Shown here: positions 55,647 to 64,000 of the stretch, piece after piece | Numbering within the stretch: the stretch's first letter is position 1 | How the letters are laid out: every line of letters starts with the position of its first letter | From: Geothrix sp. | GTDB taxonomy: Bacteria; Acidobacteriota; Holophagae; Holophagales; Holophagaceae | NCBI GenBank assembly: GCA_030681515.1 | Contig: JAUXSE010000014.1 | Coordinates: forward strand, 62,001 to 126,000 | Direction: 5' to 3' | DNA: 64,000 nucleotides | The notes under the pieces: model-generated | The model's input: only the letters and a program-made list of their open reading frames with translations | Databases searched by the model: none | Told to the model about the DNA's origin: nothing | Program-made: the position numbers and the translations under genes

Positions 55647-56354
55647 TCACGCCTGTGTGGAACCCGCGAGCAGGTCGAGGAGCCGCCGGGCCGCATCGCC
55701 TTCGGCGCGCTTGCGGGTGGAGCCCTCGGCTTCCGTGGACAGCGTCCCCACGGAGACCCGCATGGTGAATCTGGGAGCATGGCCCGGCCCGGCTAGATCC
55801 GTCTGGGCATAAACCGGGGCCGGAAGGCCCAGGCGGGCCGCGGTTTCCTGAAGATGGGTCTTGGGGTCCAGCCGGGTCCAGCCCTCGGAGCTGGCCTGGC
55901 GGATGGGATCCAGGAATCGCGCTTCCACCAAGGCGAGCACCGCGGTGGCACCATCCGCTCCCGTGGCCCGGGCGTCGAGAAAGATGGCGGCGAGGACGGC
56001 TTCAAGGGCATCGGCCAGGGGCTTGGCGCCCATGGGCGGGGCCTTGCGGGGGTGGACGGCCTGGAGGGCCATCGCGAGTCCCAGATCCTGCGCCCAATCG
56101 TGCAGCGACTCCGTGCGCACCAGCATGCCGCGGAGCTTGCTCATGGAACCCTCCTGCCAGTCCGGGCGCTCCTGGTGCAGCAGCAGGGCCACGGTGAAGT
56201 TCAGGAGGGCATCGCCGAGGAATTCCAGGCGCTGGTTGTCGCGGGAGGATCCGGCCGATGCATGGGTGAGGGCCTCCTTCAGGAGGGCGCGATCGGCGAA
56301 CCGGTAGCCCAGCCGGGCCTCCAGGGTGCCCAGGTCCTCCGTTCGCCGCGGCAC
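55647..56354 (-). CDS. rnc: Ribonuclease III
   Basis: A 235-residue dsRNA endonuclease used in rRNA and mRNA processing. The signature NQRLEFLGDALLN is near residue 40 and the second acidic cluster DALEAVLAAIFLDA near 114; the catalytic glutamate and aspartate are in place. The dsRNA-binding domain covers about 158-228 (DPKTHLQETAARLGLPAPVY; GSTRKRAEGDAARRLL). It lies two bases after the kinase stop and three before the HisA-like gene, so all are probably one transcript. Confidence 0.95.
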   Translation of the reverse strand: MPRRTEDLGTLEARLGYRFADRALLKEALTHASAGSSRDNQRLEFLGDALLNFTVALLLHQERPDWQEGSMSKLRGMLVRTESLHDWAQDLGLAMALQAVHPRKAPPMGAKPLADALEAVLAAIFLDARATGADGATAVLALVEARFLDPIRQASSEGWTRLDPKTHLQETAARLGLPAPVYAQTDLAGPGHAPRFTMRVSVGTLSTEAEGSTRKRAEGDAARRLLDLLAGSTQA

Positions 56355-56356
56355 GG

Positions 56357-58006
56357 TCAGTCCGCCAGCTCGGGCGGGAGCTTCCGGTTGAACCGGGCCT
56401 GGTTGAAGACCGACTTGAATCGGACATTGCGGGACATCTGCCCCAGGATGCCTTGGCGCCGGGCCTCCCGGATCTCCTGCACGAACTCAGGAATGCGGCC
56501 CTGATCGTAGAGCACCACCGCCAGCCAGGCGTGGGCATTCACGTTATAGGGGTCGGCCTTGAGGGTCTGCCGGAAGCCGTGGATGGCCTTGTCGGGCTGG
56601 CTGTCCGCGAGCTGGATGGCCTCGCTGAGGGATACGTTGCCGAGGTTCAGGCGCTCGTGGGTCTTCAGCTTGTCGAGCTTCTCGGGCTGATACAGCTCGG
56701 GCTGGTCAATGGCCTTGGATTCCACGGGCCGGGGCTGGGGCCGGGCCGGCTCGGGCCGGGCTTCCGGCTTCGGATCCAGGCTGGAGGGCCCCGATGGCGA
56801 AGCCTTCGGGCCGGAGGTGGGCTCCAGCGCGGGCGATGGGGTGGCGTTCCCCGCGGTGGCGCGGAGGGGGGGCTGGGGTTTCGTCACCGGGCCAGAGGGG
56901 GCTAAGGCCGGTTCCCCTTCGGCGGGCGTCGCGATGGCAGCGGCGGCGCGGCCCCTCAGGGTCCACCAGGATGCGCCCCCGATCCCGGCCAGCGCCAGGG
57001 CGGCCAGGCCGATCCCCAGGCCCCTGCCCCCTCCGCCGGCGCGGGCTGGCGCAGGCTTCGGCGCCCGGGATGGCGCGGTGAGCGCGCTGGAACCTTGAAG
57101 GGTGGGGGCCGAGGCCGCGGGCATCGCGGGCGCCGTGGGAGCGGAGGCCTGAAGCAGGGCGGTGGCCTCGTCCATCTGGCCCTTCCAGGAAGGATCCTTG
57201 GCCGCGCGAAGCGCCTTGGCCAGATCCTCGGCGCTCTGGAACCGCTCGTCGGGATTCTTGGCGAGGGAACGGTCCAGCACGGACCGGATGGCGGGGCTGA
57301 TGCCCCGGAGCTTCTCGGTCTCGATGGGCTCGGGCGCCTCGTTGACGATCTTGTAGAGCACCGTGGGCGTGGTATCCCCGGCGAAGGGCTTGCGGCCGCT
57401 CAGGCTTTCGTAGAGCATCACGCCCACCGCGAAGAGGTCGCTGCGCGGGTCGGGCTTGCCGGTGCGGATGTACTCCGGCGCCATGTAGCTCACGGTGCCC
57501 ATCACCATGCCCGTGGCGGTCATGTCGGAGTTGCTGATCCTGGCCACGCCGAAGTCCATGACCTTCGCGTGGAGCCGTTTTCCGTCGCGCTGCACGCGGA
57601 CGTTCGCGGGCTTGACGTCCCGGTGGACGATGTGCTGGCGGTGGGCGAAACCGAGGCCATCGCAGACCTGGGCCAGCAGTTCCAGGGATTCGGACAGCGT
57701 GAGGGACTGCTCCTGGAGCAGCTCGTCCAGGTCGTGCCCCTTCACGAACTCCATGGCGATGTAGAGCACGCCCTGGTCCTCGCCGAATTCATAGATGGTC
57801 ACGAGATTCGGGTGGTTCAGGACGCCGGCGGCCCGGGCCTCCCGGGCGAAGCGTTCCTTGGCTTCGCCGCCCTGGGCCGCGGCGGGAAGGATGGTCTTGA
57901 TGGCGACTTCGCGACCAATGGAGGGATCCACGCCGAGGTAGACCTCACCCATGGCGCCGTTGCCGAGGAGGCGCCTGATCTCGAATTTCCCGAGCTTTTC
58001 AAACAT
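56357..58006 (-). CDS. Serine/threonine protein kinase with membrane span and TPR tail
   Basis: A 549-residue receptor-like kinase. Kinase domain at residues 8-265: P-loop LLGNGAMGEVYLG, VAIK lysine, catalytic loop HRDVKPAN, DFG in MDFGVARI and APE in APEYIRTG. A linker leads to one transmembrane helix near residue 355 (GLGIGLAALALAGIGGASWW), a long Pro-rich stretch, and a TPR-like C-terminal domain in the periplasm (KAIHGFRQTLKADPYNVNAH). All catalytic residues are present. The FHA protein at 28514 is a candidate reader of its phosphorylation. The ATG start gives the P-loop at the usual distance. Confidence 0.92.
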   Translation of the reverse strand: MFEKLGKFEIRRLLGNGAMGEVYLGVDPSIGREVAIKTILPAAAQGGEAKERFAREARAAGVLNHPNLVTIYEFGEDQGVLYIAMEFVKGHDLDELLQEQSLTLSESLELLAQVCDGLGFAHRQHIVHRDVKPANVRVQRDGKRLHAKVMDFGVARISNSDMTATGMVMGTVSYMAPEYIRTGKPDPRSDLFAVGVMLYESLSGRKPFAGDTTPTVLYKIVNEAPEPIETEKLRGISPAIRSVLDRSLAKNPDERFQSAEDLAKALRAAKDPSWKGQMDEATALLQASAPTAPAMPAASAPTLQGSSALTAPSRAPKPAPARAGGGGRGLGIGLAALALAGIGGASWWTLRGRAAAAIATPAEGEPALAPSGPVTKPQPPLRATAGNATPSPALEPTSGPKASPSGPSSLDPKPEARPEPARPQPRPVESKAIDQPELYQPEKLDKLKTHERLNLGNVSLSEAIQLADSQPDKAIHGFRQTLKADPYNVNAHAWLAVVLYDQGRIPEFVQEIREARRQGILGQMSRNVRFKSVFNQARFNRKLPPELAD

Positions 58007-58165
58007 GGGGGAACCCTTCCGGGCACGGGGTGGATGGAGGGACAGCATAAGTCCAGACGGGGTTTGGGCCAAGTGACTTGGGATATTTCGGCATGGACTT
58101 CCTGCTTTGGGGGCTGGCGCCCTGGCGTGGAACGTGCAAACTAGGTCAATCCCACCGGAGATCAG

Positions 58166-59527
58166 GTGCCCCAAGTTCGCCTCCGCCATTTCCTGCCGGC
58201 CCTCATGGGATCCCTCCACCAGCAGAAGGCTGAGGGGGAACTGGTGCTGGAGCAGAACGATGGCACGCGCCGTCTCTACTGGGCCGAAGGCGATCTGAAA
58301 TACCTCCGCAGCGATGCCGTGGGCGAGCAGTTCGGCAACTTCCTCATCCGCCGCGGCGTGCTGGACATGGCCGCGCTCAAGGAGCTGCTGGCCGATGGCG
58401 AAGGTTCCCGCGTGGGCGACCGGGTGGTGCAGTGGGGCCTCATGACCGTGGAGGAGCGGGACGAGCGCCTCCACGAGCTGCTGGCTTCGGTGCTGCTCCA
58501 TGCCATGGAACACCCGATCCTCAAGATGACCTGGATCCCCGAGGCCCTCGGCGGGAATCTCAGCGGAGATCTGCAGTTCCACCTGGACCACCGCTGGCTG
58601 GTCTGGGAGACCTTCCAGAGCGCCAAGATTGACCGGGAGCTGGTCGAGATGTTCCGCAGCGAGCCGGATTGGCGCTGGAAGGCCCGGCCGAACCTGCTGG
58701 ACTCCCTGAGTGATCTCCCGCTGACGCCCACCCTGGCCTACTCGCTATCCCTGCTGGGCACCGAACCCCTGGGGTGCGACACCATCGCCGCGCTGACCGG
58801 ACTGCCCCAGGAAGAGGCCGCCCTCCTGGTGGCCACCCTGTGGGCCCTGGGTGGGATGAGTCTCGTTCGGGGCGAGCTTCCCCTGCTGCCGAAGCTGGAG
58901 CCGCCGCCCATCCCGGAGCCGGAAGTCGAGCCGGAACCGATCCTGCTGGTGCAGGAAGATCTGATCCCTCCCCCGGCCCTGACGCCCCGGGCCCTGCTTT
59001 TTGATGCGGATTCGGTGGATCTGGACGCCCCGGAGCCCACGCCGTCGCAGCTGCCGCCCGTCGCCCTGGATGAAGAGGAGGCTTCGGCCCCCGAGCGCGC
59101 CCGCCACCTGTTGGTGAAGGCCAAGTCCTACATGATGCAGGACCGCACCAGCGAAGCGATCCGGGCCCTGGAGCAGGCCATCAAGCTGGATGGCGATTCG
59201 CCCGGAGCCTTCGAATCCTGGATGCTGCTTGGACGCCTCCGGCTCAGCAATCCGGCCTGGTCCACCCGGGCCATCGAGGCCCTCCAGGTGGCATCGAGGC
59301 TCAACCCCCGCGCGGCTGAACCCTGGGCCCTCATGGGTGAGCTCTACCATCGCAAGGGGTTTCAGGCCAACGCCCAGGGCTGCTTCCGCAGGGCGCTGGA
59401 GCTGGATCCCTCCGTGGCCGTGCCCGCGGGCTGGTCCCTTGAAGATCCGGCGACCCCTTCCCACAAGGAGGTCCAGAGCGGGCTCATGGGCCGGTTGCGG
59501 GCCATGCTCGGGCGGGAGAGGGGCTAG
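58166..59527 (+). CDS. DUF4388 and TPR protein
   Basis: A 453-residue soluble protein. The N-terminus resembles DUF4388 (MGSLHQQKAEGELVLEQ; RRLYWAEGDLKYLRSD; FGNFLIRRGVL), a domain found in bacterial signalling proteins near gliding or motility genes. A middle helical region is followed by a Pro/Glu linker (about 245-310) and a C-terminal TPR unit with ARHLLVKAKSYMMQDRTSEA, then AIRALEQAIKLD and ANAQGCFRRALELDPSVA. The start is a GTG at 58166 whose next codons begin the domain. It overlaps the convergent glycosyltransferase by four bases. Confidence 0.7.
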   Translation: MPQVRLRHFLPALMGSLHQQKAEGELVLEQNDGTRRLYWAEGDLKYLRSDAVGEQFGNFLIRRGVLDMAALKELLADGEGSRVGDRVVQWGLMTVEERDERLHELLASVLLHAMEHPILKMTWIPEALGGNLSGDLQFHLDHRWLVWETFQSAKIDRELVEMFRSEPDWRWKARPNLLDSLSDLPLTPTLAYSLSLLGTEPLGCDTIAALTGLPQEEAALLVATLWALGGMSLVRGELPLLPKLEPPPIPEPEVEPEPILLVQEDLIPPPALTPRALLFDADSVDLDAPEPTPSQLPPVALDEEEASAPERARHLLVKAKSYMMQDRTSEAIRALEQAIKLDGDSPGAFESWMLLGRLRLSNPAWSTRAIEALQVASRLNPRAAEPWALMGELYHRKGFQANAQGCFRRALELDPSVAVPAGWSLEDPATPSHKEVQSGLMGRLRAMLGRERG

Positions 59528-60744
59528 GCCTTCTCGGCGGTTCCGGTCTTCGCCAACCGGAGCAGCCCCTCGTGGGCGGGGTGCAGGCGCAGCCCGAGAT
59601 CCAGGACCGCCCGGCCCTGCTGAAGCTGGCCTGCCTGCATGAGGAAGGCGGCCACCAGCGCGTGCCAGTGCCCATCGCCCCCGGAGGGGAGGGCCTTCAG
59701 GGCCTCCCAGGCATCGGCCGCGGCCTGGGCGGGTTGCTGGCAGTGAAGATCCAGGGCGATCAACTGGTTCCGCAGGGCCTCGTCGCGGGGGCCGGACTGG
59801 AGGCCCTGGAGCAGGTTGGCGCGGGCCTCATCGGTCCGGCCGAGCGCCAGGAGCGCCCGCGGGAGTTGCCGCGAGGCGAGCGGATGCCCCGGATGTTCCT
59901 TCAGCAGGCGTTGCAGGTGGGGCAGGGCTTCGGCGGGGCGGTCCTGGTGCAGGTGGGCCATGGCGAGGGTGGCGAGCACCGGGGCGGGAACCGACCGCTG
60001 AAGCCGGGTGAAGGCCGTGGCGGCCGCCTGGGCCAGCCCCCAATCCCCCGCGATGGAGGCCTGGGTCATGAGGTTGAAGTGGGCCTGGGGGCTGCGGGGC
60101 TGGCGCCGGGCCTCTTCCTGCGCGAGCTGGAGGTAGTAGACGGCCTTGGCGGCCTCCCGGTCGTCGTCCACCTTCCCGAAATGGTGGATGACGGCCTCCA
60201 GGGGGCCCACCGGAAGCCGGCGTTCCGCGAAGTACGGCGTCAGCAGTTCATGGATGCGGCCCCGGTAGGCCAGGTCCGGGAAGCGGCGACAGAGGCGCAG
60301 GCCCGGAGCGTCGCCATAGAACGGATGGGAGGAGCCTTCGTGATAGCCACTCTCGTTCGGGGTGACGGCCTGGCCGAGGAAGATGGACTCGCCATCCCGG
60401 ACATAGCTTCGCAGGGTGAGGTTGTAGGCCGGTGGTCGATCCCGGTCCAGGGCCCGCCGGATGACCGGATGGTCGCAGGCATCCACCGCTTCGTCGGCGT
60501 CCAGGATCAGCACCCAGTCCCCCGTGCAGTGCCTCAGGCTTTCGTTGCGGGCCGCGGCGAAGTCGTGGCGCCAGGGGAAGAACGGCACCCTGGCGCCGAA
60601 GGTCCGGGCGATGGCCACCGTGTCATCGGACGAACCCGTGTCCACGATCACCATCTCATCCACCAGGTCCTTCACCGAGGCGAGGCAATGTCCCAGGTGG
60701 CGGGCTTCATCCTTCACGATCATCGCCAGGGAGAGGGTCGCCAT
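59524..60744 (-). CDS. Family 2 glycosyltransferase with TPR domain
   Basis: A 406-residue protein. Residues 1-220 are a GT-A fold: LSLAMIVKDEARHLGHCLAS, VIVDTGSSDDTVAIA, and the metal motif ILDADEAVD near 79. Residues 225-400 are TPR helices (EARRQPRSPQAHFNLMT; LQRLLKEHPGHPLASRQLP). GT2-TPR enzymes often glycosylate surface proteins; some sit beside flagellin and modify it. The flagellin gene is divergent, 149 bases away, so flagellin glycosylation is a reasonable but unproven guess. Confidence 0.8.
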   Translation of the reverse strand: MATLSLAMIVKDEARHLGHCLASVKDLVDEMVIVDTGSSDDTVAIARTFGARVPFFPWRHDFAAARNESLRHCTGDWVLILDADEAVDACDHPVIRRALDRDRPPAYNLTLRSYVRDGESIFLGQAVTPNESGYHEGSSHPFYGDAPGLRLCRRFPDLAYRGRIHELLTPYFAERRLPVGPLEAVIHHFGKVDDDREAAKAVYYLQLAQEEARRQPRSPQAHFNLMTQASIAGDWGLAQAAATAFTRLQRSVPAPVLATLAMAHLHQDRPAEALPHLQRLLKEHPGHPLASRQLPRALLALGRTDEARANLLQGLQSGPRDEALRNQLIALDLHCQQPAQAAADAWEALKALPSGGDGHWHALVAAFLMQAGQLQQGRAVLDLGLRLHPAHEGLLRLAKTGTAEKA

Positions 60745-60794
60745 GCCGGAATCATAAGCTGTGGCGGGCCTTGGAGGCAGGGCAGAAAAAAAGT

Positions 60795-60822
60795 TAAAGG
60801 ATTCGGGCCGGGGTTCCGAAAC
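60795..60822 (+). promoter_or_regulatory. Sigma-28-like promoter of fliC
   Basis: A TAAA at 60795-60798 is followed after 16 bases by TCCGAAAC (60815-60822), close to the FliA pattern TAAA-N15-GCCGATAA (CCGA and flanking A kept). It lies 71 bases upstream of the flagellin start, in the only AT-rich stretch of the gap. Confidence 0.5.
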
Positions 60823-60893
60823 AGGAAAGGTCGAGGGCTTCCCTCGTCAGATCCGGCAGCACGGACGCTGCCTAACGCATCACGGAGGATGCC

Positions 60894-61688
60894 ATGTCTT
60901 CAATTCTCAACAACGTCGCCGCCCTGGGTGCCAGCCGTCAGCTGGGCGTCACCAACCTTGGCCTGAACAAGACCATCGAGCGGCTCACCACGGGCAAGCG
61001 CATCAACCGCGCGTCGGACGACGCCGCGGGCCTCGCCATCAGCAACAAACTGGGCGCCGATATCCGCATCGCCGGCCAGGGCCGCCGCAACGCCAACGAC
61101 GGCATCTCCATCCTTCAGACCGCTGACGGCGTGCTGGACGAAGTCACCAGCCTGTTGACCCGGGCCGCGGAACTGGCCCAGCAGGCCCAGGGCACCACCT
61201 CAGGTGAAGACAGCGGCACCGGCAAGCTGGCCCTGGACGCGGAATACCAGAAGATCATCACCACCATCACCGACCTGAACACCAACACCAAGTTCAATGG
61301 GACGGCGGTCTTCGGTTCCACGGTATCCGCGGCGGTGGGCGACTTCTCCACGGTGAACGTGGCCCTGGGCGCCATCACGAACGCCACGGGGACCATCACC
61401 ACCACGAGCAACGCCGCGACCGCCGCCAGCAGCATCACGGCCGCCATCACCGCCATCTCCACCCAGCGCGGCGATATCGGCGCCGGACAGCAGCAGCTGC
61501 AGAGCGTGTCGAACTCCCTTGGCATCCAGGTGGAGAACTTCACGGCGGCCTACAGCCAGATCCGCGATGCGAATATCGCGGACGAAGTGGTGAACCTCTC
61601 CAAGTTCCAGATCCTGAACCAGTCCGGGATCAGTGCCTTGGGCCAGGCGAACCAGTCCAGCCAGTCCATCCTCGCCCTTCTCCGGTAG
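60894..61688 (+). CDS. fliC: Flagellin
   Basis: A 264-residue filament protein. The conserved N-terminal D0/D1 domain is complete (LNKTIERLTTGKRINRASDD then AAGLAISNKLGADI) and the C-terminal D0/D1 domain ends with IRDANIADEVVNLSKFQILNQ and SILALLR. The central variable part (about 120-185) is very short and rich in Thr, Ala and Ser, so the filament surface is minimal and could be O-glycosylated. It is exported through the flagellar type III system with FliS as chaperone. It has its own sigma-28-like promoter and a strong terminator. Confidence 0.97.
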   Translation: MSSILNNVAALGASRQLGVTNLGLNKTIERLTTGKRINRASDDAAGLAISNKLGADIRIAGQGRRNANDGISILQTADGVLDEVTSLLTRAAELAQQAQGTTSGEDSGTGKLALDAEYQKIITTITDLNTNTKFNGTAVFGSTVSAAVGDFSTVNVALGAITNATGTITTTSNAATAASSITAAITAISTQRGDIGAGQQQLQSVSNSLGIQVENFTAAYSQIRDANIADEVVNLSKFQILNQSGISALGQANQSSQSILALLR

Positions 61689-61705
61689 GCGGGTTCCCTG
61701 AGTCT

Positions 61706-61741
61706 CCGGGAGGGCGGGCAATGCCTGCCCTCCCGGATTTT
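61706..61741 (+). terminator. Intrinsic terminator after fliC
   Basis: CCGGGAGGGC (61706-61715) pairs with GCCCTCCCGG (61727-61736), ten base pairs, followed by ATTTT. It is 17 bases after the fliC stop and should separate abundant flagellin mRNA from the flaG-fliD transcript. Confidence 0.8.
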
Positions 61742-61758
61742 CGGTGAGGAGCGCTGTC

Positions 61759-62157
61759 ATGGTAGATCAAGTCAACCCCACGGGTAGCTTGGCGCCGGGC
61801 CTTCCCCTGACCCTTCCGATGGCCGCTAAGCCACCGTCGGTCCAGGGAAAACCACGCGCCACCAAGCCCGCCGATTCCCCGCTGGAAGGCCTGGAGGATG
61901 GGCGCACGGGCGCGTCTGCCGAAGCCCTCGATTCCGCCATCCGGGAGTTCAAAGGCTACCTGCAGCAGGCCCAGTCGGACCTGGTGTTCCAGGTGGATGA
62001 AAGCAGTGGACGCACGTACTTCAAGATCGTAGACGCGGCCACCAAGGAAGTGATCCGCCAGGTGCCGTCCGAAGAGATCCTGGCGATGGCGCGCAAATTG
62101 CGCGAGATGGCAACCCCCAAGGCCGCCGCCGGCGTCCTCGTGGACAGGGAGGGCTGA
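61759..62157 (+). CDS. flaG: FlaG-family flagellar protein
   Basis: A 132-residue protein with a Pro-rich, disordered first half and a FlaG core at the end: LVFQVDESSGRTYFKIVDAA followed by EVIRQVPSEEILAMARKLRE. FlaG is a small cytoplasmic/flagellar protein that affects filament length. The ATG at 61759 has GAGG nine bases ahead. It lies between fliC and fliD as in many flagellar operons. Confidence 0.88.
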   Translation: MVDQVNPTGSLAPGLPLTLPMAAKPPSVQGKPRATKPADSPLEGLEDGRTGASAEALDSAIREFKGYLQQAQSDLVFQVDESSGRTYFKIVDAATKEVIRQVPSEEILAMARKLREMATPKAAAGVLVDREG

Positions 62158-62183
62158 GCTCTCCCCGCAGGCGGAGGTATCCC

Positions 62184-63893
62184 ATGGCCACACCCCTCAG
62201 CTTCCAGGGCATTTCCACCGGGCTGCAGACGGATCTGCTGATTGACGCCATCCTCCAGCAGGAGGCGCAGCCGTTGCAGCGGATGCAGGACCGGCAGACC
62301 CGCAACAATCAGCGGCTGGCGGCCTTGCAGACCCTGAAAACGAACATGACCTCGCTTTCATCGAGCCTGGCCACCCTGGGTGGCACCAGCTTCGGGGCCC
62401 GGTCGGTGTCCAGCACGGACATCAATAACACCTATGTTTCCGCCAGTGCCTCCAAGGCTGCGGTCGGCAGTTATGACCTCCTCGTGAGCCAGGTGGCCAC
62501 CAAGGGGCGGATTTCGCCGACCCTGGTGGGCGGAGTGCCTTCCAATCTGGCGGTGGCGGATCCCCTGACCACCCCGGTCTTCAGCGGCACTTCCGCGAGC
62601 TTCGCCGTCCAGGGGACGGACGGTGTCATCAAGACGCTGACCCTGGAGGGCACGAACAACACCCTCTACGGGTTGCGGGACGCCATCAACGCCCTTGGAA
62701 CGGCCGATCCGAATGTGGTGGGCTCCACGGGGCTCGGCGTGACCGCCACGGTGGTGAACACCGGCAGCGGCGCCAATCCCTACCAGCTGGTGCTGACGGC
62801 CAAGGATACGGGCACCGGCACCACCGGCGGCGTGGTGACCTTCGCGGATGTCACCCCGGGCGGCGCCGTGAATACGCTCGGCATCCCGGTGGGCACGGTG
62901 GATAGCCTGACCGCACCGACCTCCCTTTCGGGAGGACTCTCCTCGGCGGTGGCTGATGCGGCCAAGGATGCCCTCTTCACGGTGAACGGCATCCAGCTCA
63001 CCCGGGAGTCGAATACCGTCACGGACGCGGTGGACGGCGTCACCTTCACGCTCAAGCAGGGCGGCCAGACCACGCCCACCACCTTCACGGTGGCGCTGGA
63101 CAAGGCCGCCATCACCAGCGCCATGCAGGATGCCATCAGCAAATTCAACGCGCTGGTGAAGACCTACAAGGATGCTTCGGTGAGTGGCGGGGCCCTGGCC
63201 AACGATCCATCGGTGCGGTCCATGATCGCCCAGGTCCGTTCGGCCTTCTCGGGGTCCCCCGAGGGTCTGCCCGCCACGGCCGCCTTCACCTCCACCGCCG
63301 ACCTGGGCATCAAGACCAACCGGGACGGAAGCCTGAGCCTGGATGTCACCGCCTTCCAGTCGGCCCTGGACACGGACCCGGACGCCGCCCAGCGCGTCTT
63401 CGCCTTCACGGGGGAATCCACCAACGGCGTGGTGTCCTTCTATTCGGGTGGATCGAAGACGGTGACCGGAGCCGTCGGATTCAACATCACTTCCTATGTC
63501 AGCGGCGGTGCGATAGCCGGCACCTTCACGGTAGCCGGGACCGATTACCTGCTGGCGGGAAGCAGCGGCGCCATCGCCGGAACAGTTGGAACCCCCCTCG
63601 AAGGATTGATCCTTTCGATATCGGGCACCGGAACCGGGACGCTGAATCTGACGCGGGGCGTGGGGCAGTCCGTCCAGGATGCCGTGTCAGGCCTGACGGC
63701 CTCCACCACGGGGAACATCCCCCAGATCCTGACGAGCATCAACGACCAGAACGCCACCCTGACCCGCCAGATCGGCGAGGGCGAGGCGCGCCTGGATCGG
63801 AGGCGCGAGGTGCTGGTGGCCCAGTTCGCGAAGCTCGAAGCGACGGTGGGGCAACTTCAGGCCGCGGGGCAGAGCCTCTCGGGCATCCGCTGA
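62184..63893 (+). CDS. fliD: Flagellar filament capping protein
   Basis: A 569-residue hook-associated protein 2 that caps the growing filament. The N-terminal FliD domain starts with ISTGLQTDLLIDAILQQEAQ and repeats coiled-coil helices; the middle holds the variable Ser/Thr/Gly-rich outer domains with LTRESNTVTDAVDGVTFTL and LGIKTNRDGSLSLDVTAFQS; the C-terminal domain ends with a coiled coil (RQIGEGEARLDRRREVLVAQ, then FAKLEATVGQLQAAGQSLSG). Size is typical. It precedes fliS by 52 bases. Confidence 0.95.
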   Translation: MATPLSFQGISTGLQTDLLIDAILQQEAQPLQRMQDRQTRNNQRLAALQTLKTNMTSLSSSLATLGGTSFGARSVSSTDINNTYVSASASKAAVGSYDLLVSQVATKGRISPTLVGGVPSNLAVADPLTTPVFSGTSASFAVQGTDGVIKTLTLEGTNNTLYGLRDAINALGTADPNVVGSTGLGVTATVVNTGSGANPYQLVLTAKDTGTGTTGGVVTFADVTPGGAVNTLGIPVGTVDSLTAPTSLSGGLSSAVADAAKDALFTVNGIQLTRESNTVTDAVDGVTFTLKQGGQTTPTTFTVALDKAAITSAMQDAISKFNALVKTYKDASVSGGALANDPSVRSMIAQVRSAFSGSPEGLPATAAFTSTADLGIKTNRDGSLSLDVTAFQSALDTDPDAAQRVFAFTGESTNGVVSFYSGGSKTVTGAVGFNITSYVSGGAIAGTFTVAGTDYLLAGSSGAIAGTVGTPLEGLILSISGTGTGTLNLTRGVGQSVQDAVSGLTASTTGNIPQILTSINDQNATLTRQIGEGEARLDRRREVLVAQFAKLEATVGQLQAAGQSLSGIR

Positions 63894-63945
63894 GATTCGA
63901 GTTCCTCCGGGGAACAGCCGATTACGATAGCAAGGAAGCCGCGCC

Positions 63946-64000
63946 ATGACCCCCTATGCCAAAGCCACCGATCACTACCTCACCCAGCGCGTGATGGGCG
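63946..64000 (+). CDS. fliS: Flagellin export chaperone, start only (partial)
   Basis: Only 18 codons are in the window: MTPYAKATDHYLTQRVMG, which resemble the start of FliS (NPYxxY followed by a helix). The position directly after fliD and the AAGGA upstream support fliS. The gene runs off the window. Confidence 0.7.
   Translation, partial: MTPYAKATDHYLTQRVMG

Overview
The window is about 64 kb of one bacterial chromosome, very GC-rich, densely packed and almost all chromosomal core or near-core genes. The gene content (Gram-negative envelope genes such as LolA-like and MsbA-like proteins, many lipoproteins, a rhombosortase with its target lipoprotein, a DUF5916 barrel, a flagellin-FlaG-FliD-FliS cluster, a complete succinylase-type lysine/diaminopimelate operon) fits a motile member of the Acidobacteriota, most likely a Geothrix/Holophaga-like organism. 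That placement is inferred from family resemblance, not from a search. I see no rRNA, tRNA, CRISPR array, transposase or prophage.

Layout. 1-2.3 kb: end of gyrA, a small gamma-glutamylcyclotransferase-fold gene between two hairpins, and glyA. 2.4-5.3 kb: purB, a catalytically dead aspartate-semialdehyde-dehydrogenase paralog and a four-cluster ferredoxin. 5.3-8.6 kb: lipA (with an odd insert) diverging from a KimA-type potassium transporter that has a structured leader. 8.6-13.4 kb: RDD protein, secreted M4 protease, an MFS transporter, and a lipoprotein barnase with an overlapping barstar. 13.4-17 kb: minus-strand unit rhombotarget lipoprotein - rhombosortase - thiG - yceH - tiny ORF, diverging from a TetR regulator. 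17-26.5 kb: dapE-asd-lysC-dapB-dapA-dapD-aminotransferase, then gap and a LysA-like decarboxylase. 26.6-30.6 kb: MBL hydrolase, LolA-like, FHA and TPR proteins. 30.8-39.9 kb: acetyltransferase, CPBP protease, carboxyltransferase, a cyclic-nucleotide-domain/aspartase fusion, an exported HIT protein, transaldolase and a large lipoprotein. 40-44.5 kb: thyX split by an HNH-bearing intein, and a DUF5916 barrel. 44.5-47 kb: DUF192, PdeM-like, TauE/SafE and a small membrane protein. 47-58 kb: a ten-gene minus-strand run (protein kinase, rnc, HisA-like, HEAT-like, lipoprotein, ECF sigma, membrane-anchored partner, TPR, then ABC exporter and queA). 58-64 kb: DUF4388-TPR protein, a glycosyltransferase, and the flagellar filament genes.

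How the genes work together. The best-defined pathway is lysine/meso-diaminopimelate synthesis: seven genes, mostly joined by 1-4 base stop/start overlaps, which implies translational coupling. The flagellar cluster has a sigma-28-like promoter and a strong terminator around fliC. Other units look regulatory or self-contained: ECF sigma with a membrane partner, barnase with barstar, rhombosortase with its lipoprotein substrate.

Most unusual items: the ThyX intein inserted inside the RHRxxS active-site motif; the cNMP-domain-aspartase fusion; the lipoprotein barnase pair; the kimA leader whose closing helix would hide the ribosome binding site; the HisA paralog lacking the first catalytic aspartate beside rnc; and a rare-codon insert with a GAAA-loop hairpin inside lipA. 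No gene-free stretch exceeds 300 bases; the longest is the 289-base lipA/kimA gap.
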